Assembly: GCF_026262505.1 (NCBI RefSeq)
Contig: NC_067204.1
Location: 18,764,165 to 18,828,164 of the forward strand
Source of the DNA: Trichomonas vaginalis G3
Lineage: Eukaryota; Parabasalia; Trichomonadida; Trichomonadidae
DNA length: 64,000 nucleotides
Direction: 5' to 3'
Shown here piece by piece: positions 28,442 through 37,384 of the stretch. The translations under genes and the position numbers were made by a program. The notes beneath the pieces are model-generated. The model was given only the letters and a program-made list of their open reading frames with translations, was not told the DNA's origin and did no database searches. Within the stretch, counting starts at the first letter, position 1; every line of letters begins with the position of its first letter.

Positions 28442-28863
28442 TTAGAACATTTCTGGGTCAATGTCAATGTTCTCTTCCTCTTTAGGAGCAAACACTGGCT
28501 TAGACTCTAAAATCTTTTTACCCAATTTACCTTGAACTTCTACAACTTTAGACTCATAATATTCATAGTCGTCTGCTTTCTTTGGTTCATAAGGTATAAC
28601 AAGTTTGTATGCTTTGCCTTCTTTAAGGTTTGAAAACCTTCTGTCAAAACTTTCTTTGACTGCTAACAAACCTTCTATGTCTAAGTCTTCAAATTTCGCA
28701 CCGCATTTTTAGTCACAATAGCAAACTTAACTGGTTCGATGTTCCAAACTTTGCTGAATGAAGACTTTTCAAAATGGTAGAAGTAAACATTCAAATATGT
28801 GAATGGGTCTAGTTCTTCTTTGACTTCTGTCATGTACTTGTTTACTGAGATGAATTTCGTCAT
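28442..28863 (-). pseudogene. Small unrecognised gene upstream of nothing but the helicase cluster, broken
   Basis: Open stretches include MTKFISVNKYMTEVKEELDP with YLNVYFYHFEKSSFSK, and a C-terminal part with KEGKAYKLVIPYEPKKADDY and an acidic end (EEENIDIDPEMF). The beta-rich pattern, acidic C-terminus and position next to the helicase recall single-strand DNA-binding proteins, but this is a guess. Broken, with about one break. The leader is TATCCGATAGAAAAG on the minus strand. Confidence 0.45.
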
Positions 28864-28893
28864 CTTTTCTATCGGATAAAAAAATATTTTTTT

Positions 28894-30135
28894 TTAAAAT
28901 TTACTCAGAAAAATTTTCTTTGTATATACACCATTCTGTACGTCTAAAAGACTTTTGACATTTGCCAAGAATGTTCGTTTAGACGCTGTCATATAACCAT
29001 ACTCTTGACAATATTGTTTATACGAATCGTACAATGACCTTTCATCTAAACACTCAAAGTCAGTTTCATCTATGAACAGTTCATATACACTCTTGTTTGC
29101 TTCTAACAATGTTTGTCTCTCTTCGGTATGTGGAATTTGTCTTGGATTGAACTTAGAAATATCTAATGTCATGAAATATGAGAACAAGTGGTTGTAAAAG
29201 TCAGATGTCAAAGTTTCTGCTAAGTCGTCAAAATATTCTGTATCTTGCATATGAGAATCTGACGTTCTGACAACTACATATCTTCTGTCAGAACTTTCTA
29301 ACTTCATCGGAACAGCATTGTTTGAAACCATAACGAAGTTTGCAACATTTTCACAAACTCTTTGGTCTTTATATTTTCTTTCAACAACTCCAACTTTGTC
29401 TGTTATAAGACTCTTCAAAGCATCTGAGTTCAAAACTTTTGTTGTATCTATACTTTGAAGTTCGTTACATACTATAAGTTTCATATTCTCTATTGAAGAG
29501 TTAAATTTACCGCAGATGTTTTCTAAGTTTGTCATATTCGGGTTCGAATAGCCCTCTAACAGTTTGCACAAAATATCTGTAAAGAATGTGTTCTTACCTG
29601 TTCCTTGTTTTCCAATTATAATGAGAGCAGTTTCATTTTTAGCACTTGGATGTTGTAAGATGTTTGCAAACCAACATAAGATATACTCATAGACTCTTTC
29701 GTTTCCATTGCATATAATTTCTTTGACATGGTCTAACCAAGCTTCTATAATATTTTCTTTCCATTCTACTTGTTCATATTTATATCCAGTGAAGATAGAA
29801 TAGAAGTTTGGAGATGGTGTATAAAACTTTATACCACGAACTGAAAAATCTTCTAACTTTGACAATAAGATATCCCAAGCATCTAACATCTTCATGCCAA
29901 CTTGTACGACTTTTATTTTCTTAAGTTTCTGTCTACATTCTTGTTCTGAAACTATTGTTGCTCTTGGTTTGTTAAAGACTACATCCCATTCTTTCATAAC
30001 ATAACATTCTGGGGCAGAGTCGACATAAATGACTAAACGTTTCAAATTCTCGACTGCTTTGTTATAGTCTCGAAATGGACACATATTTCTGAATGTTTGG
30101 AAGTCATAAAAATCTGAAACATCTATTCTGTACAT
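28894..30135 (-). CDS. Superfamily 3 helicase (D5-like, helicase part only)
   Basis: The 413-residue replication helicase has Walker A GKQGTGKN (175-182), Walker B LIVCNEL (about 214-220), motif C FVMVSNN (about 267-273) and an arginine finger region SSDRRYVVVR. It matches the C-terminal half of the 774-residue protein of Maverick B (shared KNETA, GKQ/LQGTGKN, NVANF, DRRYVV). It has no primase-type N-terminal domain, only about 120 residues before the helicase core (DILLSKLEDFSVRGIKFYTP). It is open and looks whole. A primase would have to come from elsewhere, although protein-primed replication would not need one. Confidence 0.85.
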   Translation of the reverse strand: MYRIDVSDFYDFQTFRNMCPFRDYNKAVENLKRLVIYVDSAPECYVMKEWDVVFNKPRATIVSEQECRQKLKKIKVVQVGMKMLDAWDILLSKLEDFSVRGIKFYTPSPNFYSIFTGYKYEQVEWKENIIEAWLDHVKEIICNGNERVYEYILCWFANILQHPSAKNETALIIIGKQGTGKNTFFTDILCKLLEGYSNPNMTNLENICGKFNSSIENMKLIVCNELQSIDTTKVLNSDALKSLITDKVGVVERKYKDQRVCENVANFVMVSNNAVPMKLESSDRRYVVVRTSDSHMQDTEYFDDLAETLTSDFYNHLFSYFMTLDISKFNPRQIPHTEERQTLLEANKSVYELFIDETDFECLDERSLYDSYKQYCQEYGYMTASKRTFLANVKSLLDVQNGVYTKKIFLSKF

Positions 30136-30162
30136 TTTTATAAAAAAAAAAAAATATTTTTT

Positions 30163-30951
30163 TTATTCTTGAGCTATTTGTTGCATTTGTTGTTCTTGAG
30201 CTATTTGTTGTTGAAGTTGTTCTTGTAATACAATACTTTCACCAGTTGCATCTTCCAATTCGAAACTTTCTGCCGTCATTGACAAATACATAGGACATAA
30301 AAGTTTTACAGGAACAAAGTTTGCGTCAACTAAGGTTAAGTTTATGTTTGCTAAAGTGTTTGAGTTTACTAAAGCTGAAAACTCTGCATTCGAATGAACA
30401 ATAGGCAAACCAGCAGAGAAAGTGTTGTTTATACGCATAAGTATCTTTTGGTCATAGTAGTTTCTGTCGACATTCGAATAGCACTTTGAACCTAAGTTTG
30501 AAACAATATATAAAATAGGTGTGCTTAAAGTCAATGGAACAGACATTCCTTGTATGACACCTTTTCCTGTTATAGGAAACTGTTGGTAGTAAAAACCAGA
30601 TATAAGTTTTGTATTATAGCTCATATTGTTTATAGTAAACTCAGTCGGACATCCAAACATAATGAAACCTGCTCTAGTTGCAGCACATGTTACACCCGTA
30701 CTTAAAGTATTAAATAAGTCAACAAAACCTGTTGGTGGTATATCTGAGTAAGTATCTTCAAAGGAGTATTTTTTACCATTCACAACAATAAAATCTTCTG
30801 GTGTCAAAAGAGCAAAACAGGCTTTAGTCGTCATTGTGTTTAAAGTTAGTTTACAATATCGTCCTTGAGGACTTTGTAAGTTTGTTGTTATAGAATTATA
30901 TGACTCAGGGTTTTTAGTCGTAATAGTATAAACCACTATGTCTTCTGCCAT
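30163..30951 (-). CDS. Penton-like minor capsid protein (probable)
   Basis: The 262-residue open frame is beta-rich, with little charge and many T, N and S (RYCKLTLNTMTTKACFALL, NNMSYNTKLISGFYYQQFP). It ends in a Q-rich repeat (QQQIAQEQQMQQIAQE). In Polintons a single-jelly-roll penton gene lies close to the major capsid gene, on the same strand. Size and position fit, but no motif proves it. The leader on the minus strand is AAACTTTTAAATATATAAA. Confidence 0.5.
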   Translation of the reverse strand: MAEDIVVYTITTKNPESYNSITTNLQSPQGRYCKLTLNTMTTKACFALLTPEDFIVVNGKKYSFEDTYSDIPPTGFVDLFNTLSTGVTCAATRAGFIMFGCPTEFTINNMSYNTKLISGFYYQQFPITGKGVIQGMSVPLTLSTPILYIVSNLGSKCYSNVDRNYYDQKILMRINNTFSAGLPIVHSNAEFSALVNSNTLANINLTLVDANFVPVKLLCPMYLSMTAESFELEDATGESIVLQEQLQQQIAQEQQMQQIAQE

Positions 30952-30960
30952 TTTATATAT

Positions 30961-31189
30961 TTAAAAGTTTTTCTGAAAGTGGAGAAGAACTTCATCTAAA
31001 CTTTCACATGGCGTTTCTTGAAATTCTCTGTCTAAGAAGTTCAAATATTTTGTAAAGACATAGAACTTTCCTTTGTCTACACAACAACAAAACAGGGTCT
31101 TTCATATCGTTCAAAAGTGTGTAAAGTCCTTTACATGAAATAAAGTCTATATTATTTTTCTTCAAACATCTTTCAAGAAGTTTTGACAT
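30961..31189 (-). pseudogene. Small gene between penton-like and 193-aa genes, broken
   Basis: It starts MSKLLERCLKKNNIDFISCK. It is not recognised; about 75 residues would be expected. It sits five bases after the previous gene, behind the promoter-like GCTAAGTAAAAATG. Broken. Confidence 0.4.
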
Positions 31190-31195
31190 TTTTAC

Positions 31196-31777
31196 TTAGC
31201 AAATAAACTTTAATGAAATGTTGTGGTCGTCAAATATTTTTATAACGTCTGGGAAACTATATTTTAAGTTCAACGTTTCACCTCCTTTCATAACGTATAT
31301 CTTGTCAATGACATTATATGAAACACCACAGCAACTAACGTCGGGTTCTATTTCTTTGATGTTTATATCGTCTGCCTCTGTCAAAAGTTTCAATAGTTCT
31401 TTCAAAACTTCATGAGGTGCAATGACATATGAGTTCACTTTTACAGGGTTGTGTTCGACCAAGTTTAACATTATACCTAAAGCTTGACAAATCTTCTCCT
31501 GAGTTTGAAGTTTGTCTTTCAGTTGTTGGTAGTCGTTTCGAATATCTGCAACAGAACTTAAGTCTCTGCTAACTTCAGGGTATGTTGGTTGTTCTTTTAC
31601 AGGAACTATTGTTATACCATCTTGGTCTTCGTATGGTTTCCCCACTTCAACATCTCTGTCTTTGACATTGACAACAACACTTTGACTGTTTGTTTGAGTT
31701 GGTGAATTTAACTTCACATCTGCCACCGCCATTAAACCTTTTGAAACACTTACGCTTCTATTTTTCGGAAATGACAT
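31196..31777 (-). CDS. Unrecognised 193-aa protein of the capsid cluster
   Basis: The start at 31777 (MSFPKNRSVSVSKG) is chosen because the shared promoter ends there; the longer frame to 31942 would run through the divergent gene. A helical middle (RNDYQQLKDKLQTQEKICQ) and a beta-like end (CCGVSYNVIDKIYVMKGGE) are visible. It is not recognised. It lies between the penton-like and capsid genes, so a virion or assembly role is likely by position only. The frame is open. Confidence 0.55.
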   Translation of the reverse strand: MSFPKNRSVSVSKGLMAVADVKLNSPTQTNSQSVVVNVKDRDVEVGKPYEDQDGITIVPVKEQPTYPEVSRDLSSVADIRNDYQQLKDKLQTQEKICQALGIMLNLVEHNPVKVNSYVIAPHEVLKELLKLLTEADDINIKEIEPDVSCCGVSYNVIDKIYVMKGGETLNLKYSFPDVIKIFDDHNISLKFIC

Positions 31778-31795
31778 TTTACTTAGAATAAAAAG
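31778..31795. promoter_or_regulatory. Back-to-back promoter (second copy of the 16374 type)
   Basis: TTTACTTAGAATAAAAAG separates two divergent starts by 18 bases and shares the TTTTA-yTAGAATAAAAA core with 16374-16391. Confidence 0.55.
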
Positions 31796-32137
31796 ATGGA
31801 CGTATTTGAGTATCTCTTCGAATTGAAGCAAAACAAAGTTTACACACACAAACAATACAAATACATTGACAGAATAGTTCTTTATACAAACAATGGAAAA
31901 TGTTATAGAATAGCAGTCTTTGCTGAACCAAAATATTTTCATAAAGCAAAGAAAGTTGGTATAACTGAAATGGTGAAAGTTCTTGAAGCAGACAAAAATA
32001 TAACTTCAAAACTTACAGATATTTCTAAAGGAAAGTTTATAATACAATATTATGTCAAAACTGGCGTACTGTCAATATTTGACGGAGAGAAGTCAGTTCA
32101 AGAACAACTTACTGACCTGCTGCCAAAATCTGCTTGA
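31796..32137 (+). CDS. Unrecognised 113-aa protein
   Basis: The open frame has a basic, aromatic N-terminal half (YKYIDRIVLYTNNGKCYRIA) and a helix (KVGITEMVKVLEADKN). It is not recognised. It overlaps the 3' end of the convergent capsid gene by 29 bases. Confidence 0.5.
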   Translation: MDVFEYLFELKQNKVYTHKQYKYIDRIVLYTNNGKCYRIAVFAEPKYFHKAKKVGITEMVKVLEADKNITSKLTDISKGKFIIQYYVKTGVLSIFDGEKSVQEQLTDLLPKSA

Positions 32138-33758
32138 TGGAAGCTGTCGTTATGCCAATCTGAGGAGCCCCAGCAGGTTTCATCGAACGAATCTTCAAAA
32201 GAGCATCTTCCGTGAAAAGTGCTATTGGTTTTGTAAACTTCTTTGCTCTCAATTCATCTGGACCGTCTCTGTCACCAGTATATTGTATTTGAACTGTACC
32301 AACAGTTGAAATACCACCCATAAAGTCTTCTGAGTCAGCAAATGGAATGCCAAGCCAAAAGTTTGAACGGTCTCCATTTGTATATTGAGTTTTTTGACCT
32401 CCTGTATGAGTCCATACTTTCACATATGGCATAATAGAACTTTGCATTTCAGGGTTAATGGTTGTTGTGAAGTTGTTGTTAAAGTTCATAGCATCTAATG
32501 TCAAGTTGTATGACCTCATATCCTCAACTGTAGAATATTCTTCTCTTGGATAATATTTGCCATCTATGTTTATATGATATTTAATACCAGGGTTGTAGAA
32601 ACAAGAATAGTCATTTATAGTTCGTCTGAACAGTACAAACATAGTATCTGCATGTTTCATTGCAGTTGTTAAAGCAATATCTGTTCTTGCACCTGGGTCA
32701 GCACTTTGGTTTCCAACTTCACCTGCAAAGTCTTTGACAGATATTTGGTGTATAGGGAACATAAGTGGAACTGCAATATATTTGGCAGCTAAAGCATTTG
32801 AAATATCTGGGTCCAACATATAGACTGCAAGTCTGCTTTCTATTCTCTTGCATTCAAATTTTTCGCATGTGAACTTAACTGGGTCCCAAGCAGTTCCAGC
32901 AGCATTGAAATAATAGTTTACTTCAGTGTTGAAGTTTGAGAAACCAAAGTCTAAGTCAACTTTGTCTTTGCAAAAGTCGGCGAATGACGTTTTATTTGTT
33001 CCCTCTACGTCTGTAATAGTGAATGGGTCTTGTGTTGGTGCAATGACTAAGTTATTTTTGCTTGGAGTAAGTTCGATAGAAATTTTTCCTGCCCAGTTTG
33101 GCAAGTATCTTAAAAACCTGAAGATGAGGAAAGATGACAAAGGAACTCTAAGTTTCAGTTTTACTTTGGTTACTGCTGCTGCAGTTTGTCCAGAAAGGTT
33201 AACATAAACTCCTGGAACGTTAGGGTCAAGTCTTCTTATTTTCTCAATAGTTGCATATTGGTCTGTTTGTTCTCTAGCTTGTGGTTGTACTGAGTTTCTC
33301 AAAGCGAACCATTCATAGTTTGCCCATGTTACTGTTTGAACTAAGTCAGAGTTAGAATATATCTTATATCCCATGAAAACTTCTGGAGCATATTGGTATC
33401 CGACATAGAAAATTCCATTGCAACCTTTCTTGTCAGACAACTTGGCAGAAGGTTTTATTTCAATGTCTTGTTCCACGTATAAGAATGAGTTGTCAATAGA
33501 AATTATATGAAACCTGTCGCAAGCAATATCTACTGTTGTTGAAGAACCTTCTCCAAACTCACCTACATTTCCATAAGAAACAGCAGTTGTATATTCGTAA
33601 GTTCCAGGAACTATTTCTGACCTTCTAATGGCATTGTCGCATTCGTTATACCATTCGGAAACATTTCCATTCATGGCATCCAAAACTGTTGGCGTTATAT
33701 TCTGAGCGGCGTACATTTCATATGGGTAAAAATATAGAATAGTTGATTTATGTGTCAT
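32109..33758 (-). CDS. Major capsid protein, double jelly-roll (Polinton type)
   Basis: The 549-residue open frame would form the trimeric hexon-like capsomer. The Polinton capsid signature VPLSSFLIFRFLRYLPNWAG is present at about residues 224-243. Two beta-rich halves are seen, with FEVKVTC-like and YSCFYNPGIKYHINIDGKYY segments, and the C-terminal half has NFNNNFTTTINPEMQ. Length fits the family. The ATG at 33758 (MTHKSTILYFYPYEMY) is used; an upstream in-frame TTG is not a likely start in a eukaryote. The upstream large gene ends 11 bases inside this start, an ATGACACATAA overlap. It looks whole. Confidence 0.88.
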   Translation of the reverse strand: MTHKSTILYFYPYEMYAAQNITPTVLDAMNGNVSEWYNECDNAIRRSEIVPGTYEYTTAVSYGNVGEFGEGSSTTVDIACDRFHIISIDNSFLYVEQDIEIKPSAKLSDKKGCNGIFYVGYQYAPEVFMGYKIYSNSDLVQTVTWANYEWFALRNSVQPQAREQTDQYATIEKIRRLDPNVPGVYVNLSGQTAAAVTKVKLKLRVPLSSFLIFRFLRYLPNWAGKISIELTPSKNNLVIAPTQDPFTITDVEGTNKTSFADFCKDKVDLDFGFSNFNTEVNYYFNAAGTAWDPVKFTCEKFECKRIESRLAVYMLDPDISNALAAKYIAVPLMFPIHQISVKDFAGEVGNQSADPGARTDIALTTAMKHADTMFVLFRRTINDYSCFYNPGIKYHINIDGKYYPREEYSTVEDMRSYNLTLDAMNFNNNFTTTINPEMQSSIMPYVKVWTHTGGQKTQYTNGDRSNFWLGIPFADSEDFMGGISTVGTVQIQYTGDRDGPDELRAKKFTKPIALFTEDALLKIRSMKPAGAPQIGITTASIKQILAAGQ

Positions 33759-36700
33759 AATAGAACCCACTCGGACCAAGCTTTACTTTCTTCCTGACTG
33801 AGTTTTTAACTCTTCTTTTTCCTTCATTGCCACTACTTTCACTAGATGAAGTTACTTCTTCACTACTTTCACTTTGTTCTACTCTTCTCTTCTTCTTTGG
33901 TGTCGCTTTTTGGTAACTTGCCCTCTTGCTTCAAAGTTGTTGCATCTTTGCCTCATGTTCACCTATATGTTGTAAATTTCCCATGTCCTTTTTGCCTTTG
34001 GGCTCTGGTCGCCCATCTCAGGTAACCTATATCCTAGAAGATTTTGTCATAGTTTGTTATTTGAGTCTTCGCGTATTGTTTGCATGACTCTTTCCTGAGT
34101 TTCCGGTTCAAGCTCTTCAAACAGAGCTTGTCCATATGGAATATGCTCGTTTCCAAATATATGTTTTTTGTAGCCATTCTGGTTTTCTTCCATGTTACCA
34201 ATAATATCTTTTGTGAATGGGAAAGCTTTTACCCAATGTTTCAGTCTTGCGTCATTTATTTCTGTAGTTGGTTTTATTTTGTCAAGGAACATGTTTTTCA
34301 ATACTAACATTTCTTTGGTACTGTCCATTTGAGTTTTCTTAAATATTCATCCCTTCTCGGTTCATTGTCTGCAAAGTAAGTTTTTATGACATTTTGTAAA
34401 CTTTCGTTTGCAAGGTCATGTACAATAGGTTCTCTTCCTTCTCTCTCCCTAACTTTCTTTCTAAACTCTTCACCAAATATACCATCTCTATGGTTCTGTG
34501 TAGTTCTTTGAGATAAATGTTCTAGAACGTCAGGTGTATATTTCCATCAGCCATGTTCATTTCATACTGGTTCAAAATATCTGCATCTTTCATATCTTTC
34601 AATGGCATTAAAGCCGCGCTGAAAATACCAGCTATATCTGGTTCACCATCACTTCCATTGCGTCTACAACTTCTTGGAATTGTGGTTGTAAGTTTATGAA
34701 CCACCTATCCGGATTAGCTTTATGACCCCATCTCATTGTAGTTCCATAGTCTGCAGAAACAAAGTAGGTTTGTTTCCATATTGGTTAGGTTCTGAATGAA
34801 CTTTAAACAATGTTTCATTTCTATATGTTTTGGGGGAAATTTAACCTTTTATTTTCACCGAGTTCAGCCAAAGATTGAACGGTTATTGGTCGTAAGTAAA
34901 AAGGATTGTTGTATTTGCGTACACTTTCTTTCAGTTCTTCCATTCTATGCTGAATATTTTCATCTGATGTTGGAGTCTTTTGTATGTCGGCGAACATTTT
35001 TCGATATTCTTCTACTATGTCAGCCGAATTTTTCTTAGACTCTTGGAAAGATTCCATATTCTCCGCATACACTGTTGAGGGTCAAGATTTTTCGGCTGTT
35101 CCAAATCTTCATCTAGTTCTGTGAAGTTAGTTTCCAAAGGAGGGACTTGTTCGTTTCCTTCAGGCTCTTCTAGCTGTTGTTGCTGAACTATTTCTTCCAT
35201 GTCTGGTTGTATCTGAACTTCTTCCTGTGGAGTTTTTGTACCTCATCTGCTGGCATTTCATATATTCCGAGACCGTTTTTAAAAAGTTCCCTATCTAAGT
35301 CATCCGGACTCATAAACCTTTCTTCTTTCGTTCCGTCTCTATTTTTTACGCCTTTCATGAAGAGAGTTGAATTATCATTTAGCTCTGACACCAAATATCT
35401 CGGAGTAAATTCAGTCATGTCATTTGGATGATATGCTATTAAATCATATCCCTTAGCGAGCTTGTATTTTCCAGGTTTGAAATTATATCCCATTTGGTGC
35501 TGAACCATAAAGCTAAATAGGTTCGGGTCAGTATTTCCTTCCTTGAACTTTCTAATAGCTTCTTTATATCTGTCACTAAAGTCAAGAGTATCTGGGTAAC
35601 CATAGTCTTCCTTAAGCATTTTTAAGAATTCTTGGTTTCCTTGTCTCTACTTCTTTTATGTCCTTGCTCTGTTTGTGGTTGTTGTTGTGCAGGGTTGAAC
35701 TGTTGGTTGTTGTGCAGTGTTTTTAACTTGTTGTTGCTGTGCAGTGTTTTGAACTGTTGGTTGCTGTGCAGTGTTTTGAACTGTTGGTTGTGGTGCAGTG
35801 TTTTGAACTGTTGGTTGTGGTGCAGTGTTTTGAACTGTTGGTTTTGGTGCATGCCTATGTCTGTGTCCATGTGACGATGTAAATGTTTTAGGTAGTCCTG
35901 GTGCAGGTGCTTCTCTTGGAGGGTTTTGGTGGTATATAAGTTCCACCAGCTGGCACATATGTTCCATCTGCAGCATAATGTCCTACCTGACTTTTCGTTT
36001 TTAAGAAAGCATTTACTAGGTCTGTTTTGGTCTGTTGTAACTCTTTTTCTTGACTTTCCACAACAGTTGCTCTAACGGCGTCATAGGCACTTTGAACTGC
36101 CTGTCTCGTTGCTGCACTTGTTATTTTCGTCATATTTTGTGCTACTTCTCTTAACTCTTTGTCGAAACCTTCAGACTTCAGTTTCTTTCCAGATGAGAAG
36201 TCGTTCACTAGTTTCACCTTACTATGAAGAGAGCTTCGAAGGCGTTCTTAAAGTCAGCATTCATTAAAGCTTCATTTGAACTGTCTTCATCCGCTTGTAT
36301 TTTTGTCCTTATTGACCCTATAAGTTGGGCTGCTTTAGCGTTGGCTTGGGCATCTAACCAGTCATTATTAGCTTTTATTATTCTGCGCTTTTCATTGCCT
36401 TTTGCATGGCTGCGTCGTTATTTTTACTTTCTTGTGCTAAGTTTTCATACTGTACGGTTTGGTTTTGCAACTGTAAAAGTTTTTCTGCCTTTACATTTGC
36501 TTCAACTCTTTTTTTATACTCATCGCTATCCATATATGTCTTCAGGGCTTTTTGTTTATTTCTTCATCTTTCAGTACTTTATATGAGTAGTATGGTTTTT
36601 CAAATTTATAACATCTTGTTCCATTTTTGCTACTTCTGCTGCTTTTTCTGACACTTTTTTCGCATATTCCTCTGTACTTAGTTCTTTCAGTTGTTCTTCT

Positions 36701-37107
36701 TTCTTCTTTTTCTCTACGTTTAACTCATTGAGTTTCTTTGTGTGTCTGTCATATTCTAGTTTCTTTTCGTTTTCACTTATTTGTTTCTGTATGTCTATGT
36801 TTGACTTTTTGACATCTGTTATTTGATTTTTGAGTGAACTCAAATTCATTTGACTTTGAGGGTTATAAGCTGTTCCGTCTGCAGCTCCACCATAGCCTGC
36901 CATTTTCGCTAAAAGTGCCGCTCTTAAACCTCCACTCTGTGCACCAATAACTCGGTTTAAAAGCATAGGGTTGCTTGACATTTGTTGCAACATAGTGGGG
37001 TCATTCATAATTTGTTGTTGCAACTGTTGTTGTGGTGTCAGTTTTACTATTGGATGTTTCAATGCTCCCTTCCTCTTACGTATATTCTTACGTAGCTTAC
37101 GTGGCAT
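33748..37107 (-). pseudogene. Large structural/scaffold-type gene of Maverick A, broken
   Basis: This occupies the slot from the right end to the capsid gene. It starts MPRKLRKNIRKRKGALKHP (basic, like a DNA-binding or core-protein N-terminus), continues through QQQ/M-rich and coiled-coil segments (KKLEYDRHTKKLNELNVEKK), then glycine/proline-rich, minisatellite-coded PTVQNTAPQ repeats, then a more globular part (SDRYKEAIRKFKEG, PRYLVSELNDNS). It ends in a serine/glutamate-rich basic tail. About 1,100 residues would be expected. The function is unknown; scaffold or vertex protein is a guess from size, composition and position. Broken, with about eight breaks. Confidence 0.6.
35690..35856 (-). 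repeat. 27-bp coding minisatellite, about six units
   Basis: The unit CAGTGTTTTGAACTGTTGGT plus seven bases recurs with a 27-base period, coding a nine-residue PTVQNTAPQ-type repeat in the large structural gene. Neighbouring units are nearly identical, so this is a recent expansion. Confidence 0.8.
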
Positions 37108-37318
37108 TTTAAGTGAAGTTAAAAAGCGGTTTTTGACAGATGTTTATATGACACTTTTTGTTCAGCACAAAAAACTACTCGGTCAAAGTGTTGTCAGTTT
37201 TGTAAAATAACCGTCCTATCTCATTCTATAAGGAGAAAAGGCTTCTCAAAGTATACTTCCTTGGAACGCCTGTAACTTTTCCTGTAGCGACGATAGACCC
37301 TTACTTGTCCGGACAAAG

Positions 37319-37384
37319 TTATACTAAACATCTTCAGGGCTAGAGGGCACGAAGTGCCTGGAGGCCCCACTACCTTTTTTTTTT
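37319..37384 (-). repeat. Right terminal inverted repeat of Maverick A
   Basis: The reverse complement reads GGTAGTGGGGCCTCCAGGCA, then CTTCGTGCCCTCTAGCCCTG and AAGATGTTTAGTATAA, matching 13692-13757 with about four differences. The directly repeated inner half found at the left end is missing here. Confidence 0.85.

Larger units (their letters stand above)
13692..37384. mobile_element. Maverick/Polinton element A (about 23.7 kb)
   Basis: The element is bounded by inverted repeats of about 65 bases that begin with a run of A and GGTA(T/G)TGGGGC. Parts in order are: Dam-type methylase, small structural proteins, fibre-like protein, integrase, polymerase B, iteron cassettes and a hairpin array, KilA-N proteins, packaging ATPase, SF3 helicase, penton-like protein, major capsid protein and a large structural gene. 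The gene set is diagnostic for the family. It is broken: some genes are open, others (polymerase, integrase, large structural gene, several small ones) are not, with roughly 20 breaks in all. The well-matched terminal repeats and many open frames suggest a fairly young insertion. No maturation protease was recognised. The exact target-site duplication cannot be read in the A/T-rich edges. Confidence 0.93.

Noticed and set aside
31796-31942. N-terminal extension (55 residues) of the minus-strand 193-aa protein
   Set aside because: It would overlap the divergent gene and pass through the shared promoter; the hydrophobic extension is an artefact of A/T-rich DNA.
35632-35874. Cysteine/leucine-rich plus-strand frame of 80 aa
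   Set aside because: It is a shadow of the 27-bp minisatellite read on the wrong strand.
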